From Roseiarcus sp050012775 (lineage in GTDB: Bacteria; Pseudomonadota; Alphaproteobacteria; Rhizobiales; Beijerinckiaceae): a DNA stretch of 64,000 bases. The translations under genes and the position numbers were made by a program. The stretch spans positions 62,001 to 126,000 of the forward strand of contig JBEKGN010000014.1 of assembly GCA_050012775.1 (NCBI GenBank), given 5' to 3'. The notes under the pieces are model-generated. The model ran no database searches. It was not told the DNA's origin and was given only the letters and a program-made list of their open reading frames with translations. Shown one piece after another: positions 16,277 to 25,576 of the stretch (the first letter of the stretch is position 1; each line of letters opens with the position of its first letter).

Positions 16277-18061
16277 TTGAGCGAGACCATCCCTGAGATT
16301 CTCGCCCGCCACGCTGGCGGGCGACGCATCGCCGAGACGATCGAGGCGACCTATGCGCGGATCGAGGCGCATGCCGATCCCGCGCTGTTCATCGCGCTCA
16401 GGCCTAAGGCCGAGGCGCTCGCGGCGGCCGAAGCGCTCGCCGCCGCCGGTCCGGCGGGCAAGCCGCTCTATGGCGTTCCCTTCGCGGTCAAGGACAATAT
16501 CGACGTCGCGGGTCTGCCGACGACCGCCGCCTGTCCCGCCTTCGCCTATCGGCCGGCGCGGTCGAGCTTCGTCGTCGAGCGGCTGGAGCGCGCGGGCGCG
16601 ATTCCCGTCGGCAAGACCAATCTCGATCAGTTCGCCACCGGCCTCGTCGGCGTGCGCTCGCCCTATGGGATCCCTCGCAACGCCTTGCGCGCCGATCTCA
16701 TTCCCGGCGGCTCGAGTTCCGGTTCGGCGGCGGCGGTCGGCGCCGGGCTCGTCGCCTTTTCTCTCGGCACCGACACCGCGGGCTCGGGCCGCGTGCCCGC
16801 GGCGCTCAACGGAATCGTCGGGCTGAAGCCGACGCTCGGGCTCCTTTCGGCGAGCGGCGTCGTCCCGGCGTGCCGCACGCTCGACACGGTTTCGATCTTC
16901 GCGCTCAGCGTCGCCGACGCTTTCGCGGCCCTGCGGACGGCGGCGGGGTTCGACGCCGACGACGCCTATAGCAAGCTCTCTCCGGCGCCGCGCTTGCTCG
17001 CCCCGCCGCCGCGCTTCAAGGTCGGCGCGCCGAGGCCGGGGCAGCGGCTGTTCTTCGGCGACGACGAGGCCAAGCGCGCCTACGAGGCCGATCTTAGCCA
17101 GTTCGCCGATCTCGGCGCGCAAATCGTCGAATTCGACATCGAGCCGTTTACCGCCGTCGCGCGCCTGCTCTACGAGGGGCCCTGGGTCGCCGAGCGCTAT
17201 GCCGCGACGAAGGCCTTGATCGAGAGCGATCCCGACGCGCTGCATCCGGTGACGCGCAAGATCATCGAGGGCGCGCGCAAGTTCGACGCGGTCGCCTGTT
17301 TCGAGGCGGGCTATCGGCTTCAAGGGCTGAAGCGCGCGACGATGGAGGCGTGGCGCGGCTTCGATGCGATGGCGGTCCCGACGATGCCGCGCTTCTACAC
17401 CCGCGCCGAGGTCGAGGCCGAGCCGTTTCAGACCAATTCGAACCTCGGGACCTATACGAATTTCGTCAATCTGCTTGATCTCTCGGCGATCGCGGTTCCC
17501 TCGGGAATGCGGCGCGACGGACTGCCGTCCAGCCTCACGCTGATCGCTCCGGCGGGCGCCGACGGGCTCATCGCCGGGATCGCCGCGCGCCTGCACGCCG
17601 CCTCCGGCGCGCCGATGGGCGCAACGGGGCGCGCGCCGCCGCCGCCGGCGGCGTTGGAGGCGCGCAGCGATGGCATCGAGATCGCCGTCGTCGGCGCGCA
17701 TCTCTCCGGCTTGCCGCTCAACGGCGAATTGAAGGCGCTTGGCGCGACCTTCGTGCGCGAGGCGCGCACCAAAGCCGACTATCGGCTCTACGCCTTGCCG
17801 AACACGGCGCCGCCAAAACCCGGCCTGCTGCGCGTCGGCGCCGGCGCCGGCGAGCGAATTGCAGTCGAAATCTGGTCGCTCGCCCCCGCCGCCTTCGGCG
17901 CGTTCGTCGCCGCAATTCCCTCGCCGCTGGGAATCGGCGCGATTGGCTTCGACGACGGGACGAGCGCGAAGGGGTTCCTGGTCGAGGCGGAGGCGGTCAA
18001 GGGGGCCGAGGACGTGTCGCGGTTCGGCGGCTGGCGGGCCTATTTGGCGGGGCGGGGGTGA
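16277..18061 (+). CDS. atzF: allophanate hydrolase
   Basis: The predicted 594-residue enzyme hydrolyses allophanate to CO2 and two ammonia. The amidase-signature domain (about 1-450) shows the Ser-cisSer-Lys triad: K72 in FAVKDN, the cis-Ser in PGGSSSGSA (144-151) and the nucleophile S170 in TDTAGSGR. A C-terminal domain of about 120 residues (from about 475), typical of AtzF and DUR1, is present, which separates it from simple amidases. The start is a TTG. Normally it works after urea carboxylase or in s-triazine/barbiturate breakdown, yet neither partner is encoded nearby. The region upstream carries an importer and racemase, which together could supply a ureide-type nitrogen source. Confidence 0.92.
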   Translation: MSETIPEILARHAGGRRIAETIEATYARIEAHADPALFIALRPKAEALAAAEALAAAGPAGKPLYGVPFAVKDNIDVAGLPTTAACPAFAYRPARSSFVVERLERAGAIPVGKTNLDQFATGLVGVRSPYGIPRNALRADLIPGGSSSGSAAAVGAGLVAFSLGTDTAGSGRVPAALNGIVGLKPTLGLLSASGVVPACRTLDTVSIFALSVADAFAALRTAAGFDADDAYSKLSPAPRLLAPPPRFKVGAPRPGQRLFFGDDEAKRAYEADLSQFADLGAQIVEFDIEPFTAVARLLYEGPWVAERYAATKALIESDPDALHPVTRKIIEGARKFDAVACFEAGYRLQGLKRATMEAWRGFDAMAVPTMPRFYTRAEVEAEPFQTNSNLGTYTNFVNLLDLSAIAVPSGMRRDGLPSSLTLIAPAGADGLIAGIAARLHAASGAPMGATGRAPPPPAALEARSDGIEIAVVGAHLSGLPLNGELKALGATFVREARTKADYRLYALPNTAPPKPGLLRVGAGAGERIAVEIWSLAPAAFGAFVAAIPSPLGIGAIGFDDGTSAKGFLVEAEAVKGAEDVSRFGGWRAYLAGRG

Positions 18062-18177
18062 CCCCCCTCGCCGTTGCGGGGGCGGGCGAACGCCACACAT
18101 TCGCTCGCAGAAGGAGAGCCGCCACTGCCCTCGAGTCGCGGTTGTCGCTGGTACTAAATAATGGTATCATAATTTCT

Positions 18178-18432
18178 ATGAAGAAGAGGCGTCACGCCAC
18201 CTTGGTTCAGATATTTGCGCGACCGGCGAGCGGTTCGATCCGACGGAGCGACATAGAGGCGCTGCTGGTCGCGCTGGGCGCCGAGGTGACGGAAAGGGAA
18301 GGCTCCCGAATCGGCGTCTATTTGTTCGAGGAAGTCCGTGTATTTCACCGGCCTCATCCCTCGCCCGATGCGGACAAGGGCGCTGTCGCAAGCATCAAGA
18401 AATGGCTGGAAAGCCATGGAGTCAAGCCATGA
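18178..18432 (+). CDS. hicA: type II toxin HicA family
   Basis: The predicted 84-residue basic mRNA-interferase-type toxin is of the variant HicA group: an IFARP..G.IRRSDIEALLVALGA start, a glycine-serine-arginine turn and FHRPHP holding the likely catalytic histidine, then DKGAV and a C-terminal helix. In active form it would cleave mRNA. Its stop overlaps the start of the hicB-type antitoxin gene as ATGA. The region just upstream is AT-rich and contains TGGTAC...TGGTATC repeats, likely the promoter/operator that the antitoxin binds. Confidence 0.85.
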   Translation: MKKRRHATLVQIFARPASGSIRRSDIEALLVALGAEVTEREGSRIGVYLFEEVRVFHRPHPSPDADKGAVASIKKWLESHGVKP

Positions 18433-18767
18433 AGAACATCATCGAAATCGACGGCCACAAGGCTGTCGTGTCTTTCGACCCCGAGATTGGAATGTTCAGG
18501 GGCGAATTCTTGGGTCTGGCCGGGGGCGCGGATTTCTATGCCAAGAGCGTCGCGGCGCTCGAGGCGGAGGGGAGAAAGTCTCTCCAGGTCTATCTCGACC
18601 TTTGCCGGGAAAAGGGTGTCGAGCCATATCGCGCGTTTTCTGGAAAGTTCAACGTGCGGCTCGATCCAAGAACGCACGAAGCGGCGGTGCTCGCCGCCGC
18701 GGCGGAAAACAAGAGCCTCAACGAATGGGTGGCCGAAGCCATCGAGGCCGCGGCTCGCGCGGCTTGA
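18429..18767 (+). CDS. hicB: type II antitoxin HicB family
   Basis: The predicted 112-residue antitoxin has the HicB fold at the N-terminus (DGHKAVVSFDPEIGMFRGEF, then GLAGGADFYAKSV) and a ribbon-helix-helix DNA-binding end (FNVRLDPRTHEAAVLAAAAE and KSLNEWVAEAI). It neutralises the preceding HicA-type toxin and autoregulates the operon. The ATG at 18429 overlaps the hicA stop by four bases; upstream in-frame ATG codons fall inside hicA and are not used. Confidence 0.88.
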   Translation: MKNIIEIDGHKAVVSFDPEIGMFRGEFLGLAGGADFYAKSVAALEAEGRKSLQVYLDLCREKGVEPYRAFSGKFNVRLDPRTHEAAVLAAAAENKSLNEWVAEAIEAAARAA

Positions 18768-18813
18768 GGGCGCAGGTCTCAATCGATCAATCGGTCTGGG
18801 GCGAAATCGAGAA

Positions 18814-19932
18814 ATGGGGCGCGAACCGGCGATCGCGGGAACTATCGGTCTCGCGCGACGGCGGGCTCCGCCATGGCTCGCCTTTCCAGCGCTCCTGATT
18901 TTGCTGGCGATGAGCGCAATCGCCCTCGCGGAGCCGACGAAGGACCGAGAGTCCGGCCCAGCGGCGAACTCCGAAGCGTTTTCGACTCTCCGTGCGACTC
19001 TTAGGGAAAAATATCCGAGCGTTCGCGCTCTCGTTCTTGCGCGGGGCGCCTGCGTCGTTTTCGAATATTACCGAAGCGGGGTTACGGCGGGAACCCGCTC
19101 GCCGGTCTATTCGGTGACGAAGAGCGTGCTCTCCATCCTGGTGGGGATCGCCATCGACAAGGGTAGTTTGCGGCTCGACGAGAAGGTGTCCGAACGCCTT
19201 CCCGAGGCCTCCGAAGCGAATGTCGGTCCGCTCGTCCGCGAGATCACGGTCCGCGATCTCCTCACGATGACTGCCGGCTTTGCGCCGAGCGCAGACGACG
19301 CCGATTCGAAGATCGGCGACCCGGCTTCGCGCACTTGGCGGCGGCTGCTCGATCGCCCGATGCGCGATCCGCCGGGGAGCCGCTTCGCCTACGACACCGC
19401 CGACCAGAACTTGCTGTCCATCGTGCTGAGCCGGGCGATCAAGCAGGACGCCAAGCGCTTTGCGCGGCGCAATCTTTTCGACCCGTTGCACGTGGAAAAC
19501 TACGACTGGACGACCGACGCCGAGGGGCACTTGATCGGCGCGACTTCTCTCTTTCTGACGGCGCGCGATATGGCGAAAATCGGCGTTCTCTATCTCCGGC
19601 ATGGCCGATGGGGCGATAGGCAAATTGTTTCCAAGGCGTTCGTGCTGGATTCGACCGCGAAACACAGCGAAGGCGGGCCCCCGAGCGACGCCGCCTACGG
19701 TTACCTCTGGTGGATAGGCAAGACCAGGACAGGCGAGGACGCTTTTTTCGCCGCAGGGCAAAATGACCAGCTCGTCTACGTCGCGCCGAAGCTCGATCTT
19801 GTCGTGGCTCTCGCGGCGGAGTCGATCCCAGGGGGAAGCGTGAGCTTGGCCAACGACCTCGTGCTGCCCGCCGCGGCCCAATTGCCGAAGTCGGCGCCAT
19901 GCCTCGCGCGATTCGCGCAGGGGCGGCCCTGA
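18814..19932 (+). CDS. serine hydrolase of the beta-lactamase / penicillin-binding fold
   Basis: The predicted 372-residue exported protein has a signal-type hydrophobic segment (about residues 17-38, ending at ALA). The class C beta-lactamase-like fold follows with the SxxK active site in YSVTKS and a YDTADQN box at the YxN position. Members include esterases, peptidases and 6-aminohexanoate-oligomer hydrolases rather than true beta-lactamases, and the YDTADQN plus YLWW pattern favours that hydrolase group. Start at 18814 is chosen because the signal peptide follows; the frame is open upstream through hicB but is a shadow there. It is 46 bases past hicB and is likely independent of it. Confidence 0.82.
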   Translation: MGREPAIAGTIGLARRRAPPWLAFPALLILLAMSAIALAEPTKDRESGPAANSEAFSTLRATLREKYPSVRALVLARGACVVFEYYRSGVTAGTRSPVYSVTKSVLSILVGIAIDKGSLRLDEKVSERLPEASEANVGPLVREITVRDLLTMTAGFAPSADDADSKIGDPASRTWRRLLDRPMRDPPGSRFAYDTADQNLLSIVLSRAIKQDAKRFARRNLFDPLHVENYDWTTDAEGHLIGATSLFLTARDMAKIGVLYLRHGRWGDRQIVSKAFVLDSTAKHSEGGPPSDAAYGYLWWIGKTRTGEDAFFAAGQNDQLVYVAPKLDLVVALAAESIPGGSVSLANDLVLPAAAQLPKSAPCLARFAQGRP

Positions 19933-19969
19933 CGATCCCTGGGGGGCGCGCGCTCCGGGGCGCGCGCGC

Positions 19970-21352
19970 TCACGCCGCCAGACCGGCGAGAATGCGCGCC
20001 CAGGACCGCGCGCCCTTGTGGAAGGACGACAGCTGGTATTTCTCATTGGGCGAATGGATCGCGTCGTCGTCGAGGCCGAAGCCGACCAACAGGCTGTCCA
20101 TGTTCAGTTCGCGCTTGAACGCGCCGACGACCGGAATCGAGCCCCCCGAGCCGATGAGCGCGGGCGGCTTGCCCCATTCGGCCTCCAGGGCGCGCCGAGT
20201 TCTGCGCAAAGCTTCGCCGCGCGAGGACAGCGCGATCGCCGGACTTCCGCCATGGGGAACGAACTCGGCGGTGACGTCGGCGGGCAGGCGCGCCTTGACG
20301 AAGGCGCGGAACGCTTGCGAGATGCGCTCGGGGTTCTGCTTGCCGACCAGGCGAAACGAGACTTTGGCGCTCGCTTTGGCGGGCAACACGGTCTTCGTCC
20401 CCTCGCCGATGTAGCCGCCGACGATCCCGTTGACGTCGCAGGTCGGGCGCGACCAGATCATCTCCAGCGTCGAGCGCCCCTTTTCGCCCGCGGGAACGGA
20501 GAGGCCGACTCCGCCGAGGAAAGCCTCGTCGTCGAAATCGAGGCCGCGCCATTGCTCCGCGATCTCCTCGGGAAGCTCCTCGACGCCGTCGTAAAATCCG
20601 GGCAGGGCGACCGCGCCGTTGGAATCGTGCAGATCGGCGATAATGCGCGCGAGCACGCGGATCGGATTGATCGCGGCGCCGCCGTAAAGGCCGGAGTGGA
20701 GGTCGCGGTTTGGTCCATGCAGCACGACCTCCTCGAGCGCGAGGCCGCGCAGCATGGTCGTGATCGCGGGAGTCTTGGCGTCCCACATCGCCGTGTCGCA
20801 AACGAGAGCCAAGTCGGCCTTCAGCGTCCACGCGTTCTTGGCGAGGAAAGCGGGCAGGGAGGGCGAGCCCGTTTCCTCCTCGCCCTCGAACAGCACGCTG
20901 ACGTTGCACGGCAGCCCGCCGTTCTGGCGGAACGCGCGGCAGGCCTCGAGGAAGGTCATCAACTGGCCTTTGTCGTCGCAGGCGCCGCGCGCGACGATCC
21001 GTTGCCCGTTCGGGCCGTCGGCGAGGCGCGGCTCGAAGGGCGGCGTCGTCCACAGTTCGAGCGGGTCGGCGGGCTGCACGTCGTAATGGCCATAGAAAAG
21101 CACATGCGGCGCGTCGCGCGTCTTCGCCTTGGCCGATCCCACGACCATCGGCCGGCCGGGCGTGTCCTGTCGCGAGGCGTCGAATCCGAGCTCGCGCAGC
21201 TCGCGCGCGAGCCAGTCGGCGGCGCGGTCGCAATCGGGAAAATGGGCGGGGATCGCCGATATCGAGGGAATCGCGAGCAGGGCGAAGAGACGATCCAGAG
21301 CTCCGCCCTGATCGGCGTCGATCGTCGAAAGCACATCCTCGAGCGTGGCCAT
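19970..21352 (-). CDS. M20 family metallopeptidase (dipeptidase)
   Basis: The predicted 460-residue zinc peptidase has the M20 metal and catalytic motifs FYGHYDVQP, ARGACDDKG and FEGEEETGS, with a dimerisation domain in the middle and an IGSGGSIP segment near the end. These enzymes cleave dipeptides or deacylate small amides in the cytoplasm. It is convergent with the serine hydrolase gene, with 37 bases between the two stops. The exact substrate is not apparent. Confidence 0.92.
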   Translation of the reverse strand: MATLEDVLSTIDADQGGALDRLFALLAIPSISAIPAHFPDCDRAADWLARELRELGFDASRQDTPGRPMVVGSAKAKTRDAPHVLFYGHYDVQPADPLELWTTPPFEPRLADGPNGQRIVARGACDDKGQLMTFLEACRAFRQNGGLPCNVSVLFEGEEETGSPSLPAFLAKNAWTLKADLALVCDTAMWDAKTPAITTMLRGLALEEVVLHGPNRDLHSGLYGGAAINPIRVLARIIADLHDSNGAVALPGFYDGVEELPEEIAEQWRGLDFDDEAFLGGVGLSVPAGEKGRSTLEMIWSRPTCDVNGIVGGYIGEGTKTVLPAKASAKVSFRLVGKQNPERISQAFRAFVKARLPADVTAEFVPHGGSPAIALSSRGEALRRTRRALEAEWGKPPALIGSGGSIPVVGAFKRELNMDSLLVGFGLDDDAIHSPNEKYQLSSFHKGARSWARILAGLAA

Positions 21353-21513
21353 GAAAACTCCGGCGCGCCGCGGCCGGACTGGGACGCCGACCGCGTTCGC
21401 CTGTGCTTCTATCAGGCGCGCGGCGCGCGTCCAACTGCGGCGCCGGCGGGACGTTTAGGGGATTTGGCGGCGGGCGGCGTAGGCTCTCGTCTACGCCGCC
21501 GCCCCGCCGCCGG

Positions 21514-23133
21514 TCAGAAGAGATGGCGGAACAAGAAGTACAACGTGCCCGACAGGAGAATGGCGACGGGAAGGGTCAGCACCCAGCCGAGCGCGATATT
21601 GCGCAAGGTCGACCACTGGATGCCCGAGCCGTTGGCCAGCATCGTTCCGGCGACGCCGGAGGACAGCACGTGCGTCGTCGAGACCGGCAGCCCCATGCCG
21701 TCGGCCACGCCGATGGTCGCCATCGCGACGATCTCGGCGGCCGCGCCCTGGCCGTAGGTCAGATGCGTCTTGCCGATCTTCTCGCCGACGGTGATGACGA
21801 TGCGCTTCCAGCCGACCATCGTGCCGAGGCCGAGCGCGACCGCGACGACGATCTTGACCCAGGTCGGAATGAACTTGGTCGAGAGGTCGAGCTGTTTCTT
21901 GTAGGCGTTGAGCGTCGAGACTTCCTCGGGCTTCAGCTCGGCTTGCTTGTCCTTGGCGAGGAAGCGCAGCGCCTCGGAGGCCAGATACATGTCGTTGCGG
22001 ACGTTCTGGACCTTGTCGGCGGGCGTCCTGGCGAGCGAGCCGTATTGCGAGACCTGATCGCTGATCTGCGTCACCAGGACCGCGAGCGAGGGATAGGTCC
22101 CCTCGGAGATCTTGTGGGCGTGCACGTAGTCGGTGACGGCCGGGCGCGGGTCGCCGATGATCGCATAGCCGGCGCCGTGGGCTCCGATGATTTTCGAGGC
22201 GGCTTGCGAGGCGCTGACGAACTGCGGCACGTGGCTCTCGGGGAGCGCGCGGTTCAAGGCGTAGGCGGTCGGCGCGACGCCGATGAGGATGAGCATGATG
22301 AGGCCCATGCCCTTCTGACCGTCGTTGGAGCCGTGGAAGAACGAAACGCCGGTGCAGGTGAAGACCAGCAGCGCGCGGATCCACAGCGGAGGCGGCGCGT
22401 CGGAGGTCGGCGACGCATAGAGCGCAGGCTTGCGCACCGCGAACTTCATGACCAGCAACAGCAGCGCGGCGAAGATGAAGCCGAACAACGGCGACAACAG
22501 CAGCGAGTTGCCGATATTCGTCACCTGGCTCCAGTCGACTCCGGAGGTGCCGTCCTGACCGCGCATCAAGGCGTTGGCGACGCCGACGCCGACAATCGAG
22601 CCGATCAGCGTGTGCGAACTGGAGGCCGGCAGGCCGAACGACCAGGTGCCGAGGTTCCAGATGATCGCCGAGATCAGCAGCGCGAACACCATCGCGAAGC
22701 CGGCGCTGGAGCCGACCTGCATGATGAGTTCGACAGGCAGCAGCGAGACGATGCCGAACGCGACCGCGCCGGCGGAGGTAAGCACGCCGAGCAGGTTCCA
22801 TACGCCCGACCACACGACGGCGATCTGGGGCTTGAGGGAGTGCGTGTAGATGACCGTCGCCACCGCGTTGGCGGTGTCGTGGAAGCCGTTGACGAATTCG
22901 AAGCCGAGCGCGATCAGCATCGCCACGCCGAGCAGCAGGTATGGCAGGATCGTGGTCGGGCTTGCGCCGGTTTCGGCGATGTCGGAATAAATGGAATAGG
23001 CCATGAAGAACAGGCCGCCCGCGAGAATCGCGAGGAAAACAAGCAAGGCGCGGATGTCGACCGGCTGATCCAATTTGACGCGCGCCTGCGCCGAATGCGG
23101 CGCGGACGTTGTTGCGGCTGCAATAGCTGTCAT
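21514..23133 (-). CDS. inorganic phosphate transporter, Pit family
   Basis: The predicted 539-residue inner-membrane symporter is of the Pit (PHO-4) family for low-affinity phosphate, or metal-phosphate, uptake. Two inverted signature repeats are visible: EFVNGFHDTANAVATVIYT in the N-terminal half and FFHGSNDGQKGMGL further on. A large soluble loop (about residues 280-420) lies between transmembrane groups, as in many alphaproteobacterial members. About ten to twelve hydrophobic segments are predicted. It is monocistronic, with purF upstream on the same strand starting 97 bases away. Confidence 0.92.
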   Translation of the reverse strand: MTAIAAATTSAPHSAQARVKLDQPVDIRALLVFLAILAGGLFFMAYSIYSDIAETGASPTTILPYLLLGVAMLIALGFEFVNGFHDTANAVATVIYTHSLKPQIAVVWSGVWNLLGVLTSAGAVAFGIVSLLPVELIMQVGSSAGFAMVFALLISAIIWNLGTWSFGLPASSSHTLIGSIVGVGVANALMRGQDGTSGVDWSQVTNIGNSLLLSPLFGFIFAALLLLVMKFAVRKPALYASPTSDAPPPLWIRALLVFTCTGVSFFHGSNDGQKGMGLIMLILIGVAPTAYALNRALPESHVPQFVSASQAASKIIGAHGAGYAIIGDPRPAVTDYVHAHKISEGTYPSLAVLVTQISDQVSQYGSLARTPADKVQNVRNDMYLASEALRFLAKDKQAELKPEEVSTLNAYKKQLDLSTKFIPTWVKIVVAVALGLGTMVGWKRIVITVGEKIGKTHLTYGQGAAAEIVAMATIGVADGMGLPVSTTHVLSSGVAGTMLANGSGIQWSTLRNIALGWVLTLPVAILLSGTLYFLFRHLF

Positions 23134-23230
23134 GGCGTCGGAGCTCCCCTGCGGCGAAATGGCTCAGCTTCTATCGCCAACGCGTGTGACAGGTTCGTGA
23201 CGCGGCCCGCGGATCGTCTCGGATTCGCGC

Positions 23231-24733
23231 TCAGCCGGCTTCGGCGAGCAGCGACATTTGCAGCTTGTCGGGCTCGCCGTCCTGATCGGTCAAGCGCGTC
23301 GGGTAATCGCCGGTGAAGCAATGATCGGTGAATTGCGGGCGCCGATCGTCGCGCCGCTCGTAGCCCATGGCGCGATAGATGCCGTCGATGGAAAGGAAGG
23401 CGAGGCTGTCCGCGCCCATGAAGCGGCGCATCGACTCCAGATCCATGCGCGCCGCCAGCAGCTTGTCGCGCTCGGGCGTGTCGATGCCGTAGAAGTCGGG
23501 ATGGGTGATCGGCGGCGAGGAAATGCGCAAATGCACCTCGCGGGCGCCCGCTTCGCGCATCATCTGCACGATTTTCACGCTTGTCGTGCCGCGCACGATC
23601 GAATCGTCGATCAGCACGATGCGTTTGCCCGCGACGACCACGCGATTGGCGTTGTGCTTGAGGCGGACCCCCAACTCGCGGATCGCCTGCGTCGGCTGGA
23701 TGAAGGTTCGCCCGACGTAATGATTGCGGATAATGCCGAGTTCGAAGGGAATGCCGCACGCGGCGGAATACCCGAGCGCCGCCGGCACGCCGGAGTCGGG
23801 CACGGGCACGACGACGTCGGCGTCCGCCGGCGCCTCGCGCGCGAGTTCCGCGCCCATCGCCTTGCGCGCGGAATAGACCGGCCGTCCCTGCACGATCGAG
23901 TCCGGCCGCGCGAAATAAATATATTCGAAGATGCAGGGCCGCATTCTCTGCGGCGGAAACGGCTTCAGGCTCTGCACGCCGTCGCCGTCAATGACGATGA
24001 CCTCGCCGTTCTCGATGTCGCGCACGAATTTGGCGCCGATGATGTCGAGCGCGCAGGTCTCCGAGCACAGAATCGGGCAGCCCTCGAGTTCGCCGAGCAC
24101 CAAGGGACGAATGCCGAGCGGGTCGCGCGCCCCGATGAGCTTCTTGTTGGTCAGGGCCACCAGCGCATAGGCCCCCTCGATCTGCCCGAGCGCCTCGACG
24201 AAGCGTTCGACGATGCGCGGGCGCCGCGAGCGGGCCGACAGCAAGAGCACGACTTCCGTGTCCGAAGTCGATTGGCAGATCGCGCCGGCGCGGATCAGCT
24301 CGCGCCTCAGGGTCAGGCCGTTGGTGAGGTTGCCGTTGTGGGCGACCGCGAGGCCGCCGGCGTCGAGCTCGGCGAACAAGGGCTGCACGTTGCGCAAAAT
24401 CGTCTCGCCGGTCGTGGAATAGCGGACGTGGCCGATCGCCGCCGAACCGGGCAGGCGCTCGATCGTCGCGGCGCTGGAGAAATGGTCGCCGACCAGGCCC
24501 TGCCGACGCTCCGAATGGAACCGCGCGCCGTCGAAGGCGACGATGCCCGCCGCCTCCTGTCCGCGATGTTGCAGCGCGTGCAGGCCCAGCGCGGTGATCG
24601 CGGCGGCGTCGGGATGTCCGAAAATCCCGAATACGCCACACTCCTCGCGCAACCGGTCGCCATCGAGATCGAATTCCCCGGCTTCGGCCGGGACGCCGGG
24701 GTTGGCGGAAGGAGTTGCGCGGCTTCTATCCAT
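23231..24733 (-). CDS. purF: amidophosphoribosyltransferase
   Basis: The predicted 500-residue enzyme commits PRPP and glutamine to purine synthesis, making 5-phosphoribosylamine in the cytoplasm. The glutaminase nucleophile is C32 in EECGVFGIFGH; the residues before it form a propeptide that is normally removed. The PRPP-binding loop VLIDDSIVRGTTS is intact near the C-terminus. The frame follows cvpA in the same direction with a 6-base gap, so the two are almost certainly co-transcribed, the arrangement common in this class. Confidence 0.96.
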   Translation of the reverse strand: MDRSRATPSANPGVPAEAGEFDLDGDRLREECGVFGIFGHPDAAAITALGLHALQHRGQEAAGIVAFDGARFHSERRQGLVGDHFSSAATIERLPGSAAIGHVRYSTTGETILRNVQPLFAELDAGGLAVAHNGNLTNGLTLRRELIRAGAICQSTSDTEVVLLLSARSRRPRIVERFVEALGQIEGAYALVALTNKKLIGARDPLGIRPLVLGELEGCPILCSETCALDIIGAKFVRDIENGEVIVIDGDGVQSLKPFPPQRMRPCIFEYIYFARPDSIVQGRPVYSARKAMGAELAREAPADADVVVPVPDSGVPAALGYSAACGIPFELGIIRNHYVGRTFIQPTQAIRELGVRLKHNANRVVVAGKRIVLIDDSIVRGTTSVKIVQMMREAGAREVHLRISSPPITHPDFYGIDTPERDKLLAARMDLESMRRFMGADSLAFLSIDGIYRAMGYERRDDRRPQFTDHCFTGDYPTRLTDQDGEPDKLQMSLLAEAG

Positions 24734-24739
24734 CGGCGT

Positions 24740-25480
24740 TCAGGGTTTGAGAGGCGTCGGCATGATCGCCGGCGCCGGCGGCGCCGGCATCGGCACGCCC
24801 TTGTTGATCAACGAGTCGAGCTTTTGTTTGTCCGCCGTCGTCGCGCCGGCGGCGGGAGGGGAGGCTTCGGTCTTCTTGGCCGGGGCCGGGGCCGGCGCGG
24901 GCGAGGGGGCGGGCGCGGCCTCCGTAGCGTTGTTTTCGTCCGGCGGCTCCTCGGCGGCGGCGCCCGCGTTTTTCGACTTGATCCAGCCCTCGATCGTGGC
25001 GGCGGCGTCCTCAGGCAACATCGCGATCACGCGGTTGGCCGTGTCGATCAGCGCCGGCCGGGTCTTCGCGGTCTTCACCCATTCCGGTTGCTGTTTTTCC
25101 GCCACCAGCCAATTGAAGATCGAGAAGGCGACGACCCCGAGCAGGAAGCCGCGCGCCGCGCCGAACAGGAATCCGAGCGAGCGGTCGAGCGCGCCGATCT
25201 TGCTGTCGAGAATCGCGTCGGACAGGCGAACCGTAAACAGCGACACGACGATCAGCGTCACGAAAAACACCGCCGCCGCCGAAACGGCCTGAGCGACGAT
25301 TTCCTTGTGAATATAGGGCGTGGCGTAGGGCATGACGACGGGATAGAAGTAATAGGCCGCCGCCGCGGCGGCGGCCCACGAGCCGATGGCGAGAACCTCG
25401 CGCGTGAAGCCCCGCATCATCGACAACAAGGCCGAAATAAGAATAATGCCGAGAATTCCAAGATCTAGATAAGAAGGCAT
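24740..25480 (-). CDS. cvpA: CvpA family membrane protein
   Basis: The predicted 246-residue protein has four hydrophobic segments in the first 150 residues and the family signature SKIGALDRSLGFLFGAARGFLL (a shorter part is enough: DRSLGFLFGAARG). The C-terminal third is a low-complexity proline/alanine tail (APAPSPAPAPAPA). CvpA is needed for colicin V production in E. coli and for envelope homeostasis generally; the mechanism is unclear. It sits between radA and purF as in many Hyphomicrobiales. Start at 25480 is selected because the first helix begins within a few residues. Confidence 0.9.
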   Translation of the reverse strand: MPSYLDLGILGIILISALLSMMRGFTREVLAIGSWAAAAAAAYYFYPVVMPYATPYIHKEIVAQAVSAAAVFFVTLIVVSLFTVRLSDAILDSKIGALDRSLGFLFGAARGFLLGVVAFSIFNWLVAEKQQPEWVKTAKTRPALIDTANRVIAMLPEDAAATIEGWIKSKNAGAAAEEPPDENNATEAAPAPSPAPAPAPAKKTEASPPAAGATTADKQKLDSLINKGVPMPAPPAPAIMPTPLKP

Positions 25481-25576
25481 TGCACCGAGCCTCGCACGCG
25501 CGGGAAAAATTCGGGCTCGCCCGACGGCCGCCCATCGCATCGTCGCCCGGCCTTATAACCAAGCCGCTCGGCTTCG

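Noticed and set aside
15488..18100. Minus-strand frame of 870 codons opposite the hydroxylase and allophanate hydrolase genes
   Set aside because: Shadow of the GC-rich coding strand; it has no domain and spans several real genes.
18814..19932. Antibiotic resistance beta-lactamase
   Set aside because: The fold and SxxK are present but the overall pattern fits esterase/oligomer-hydrolase members better; resistance cannot be claimed.
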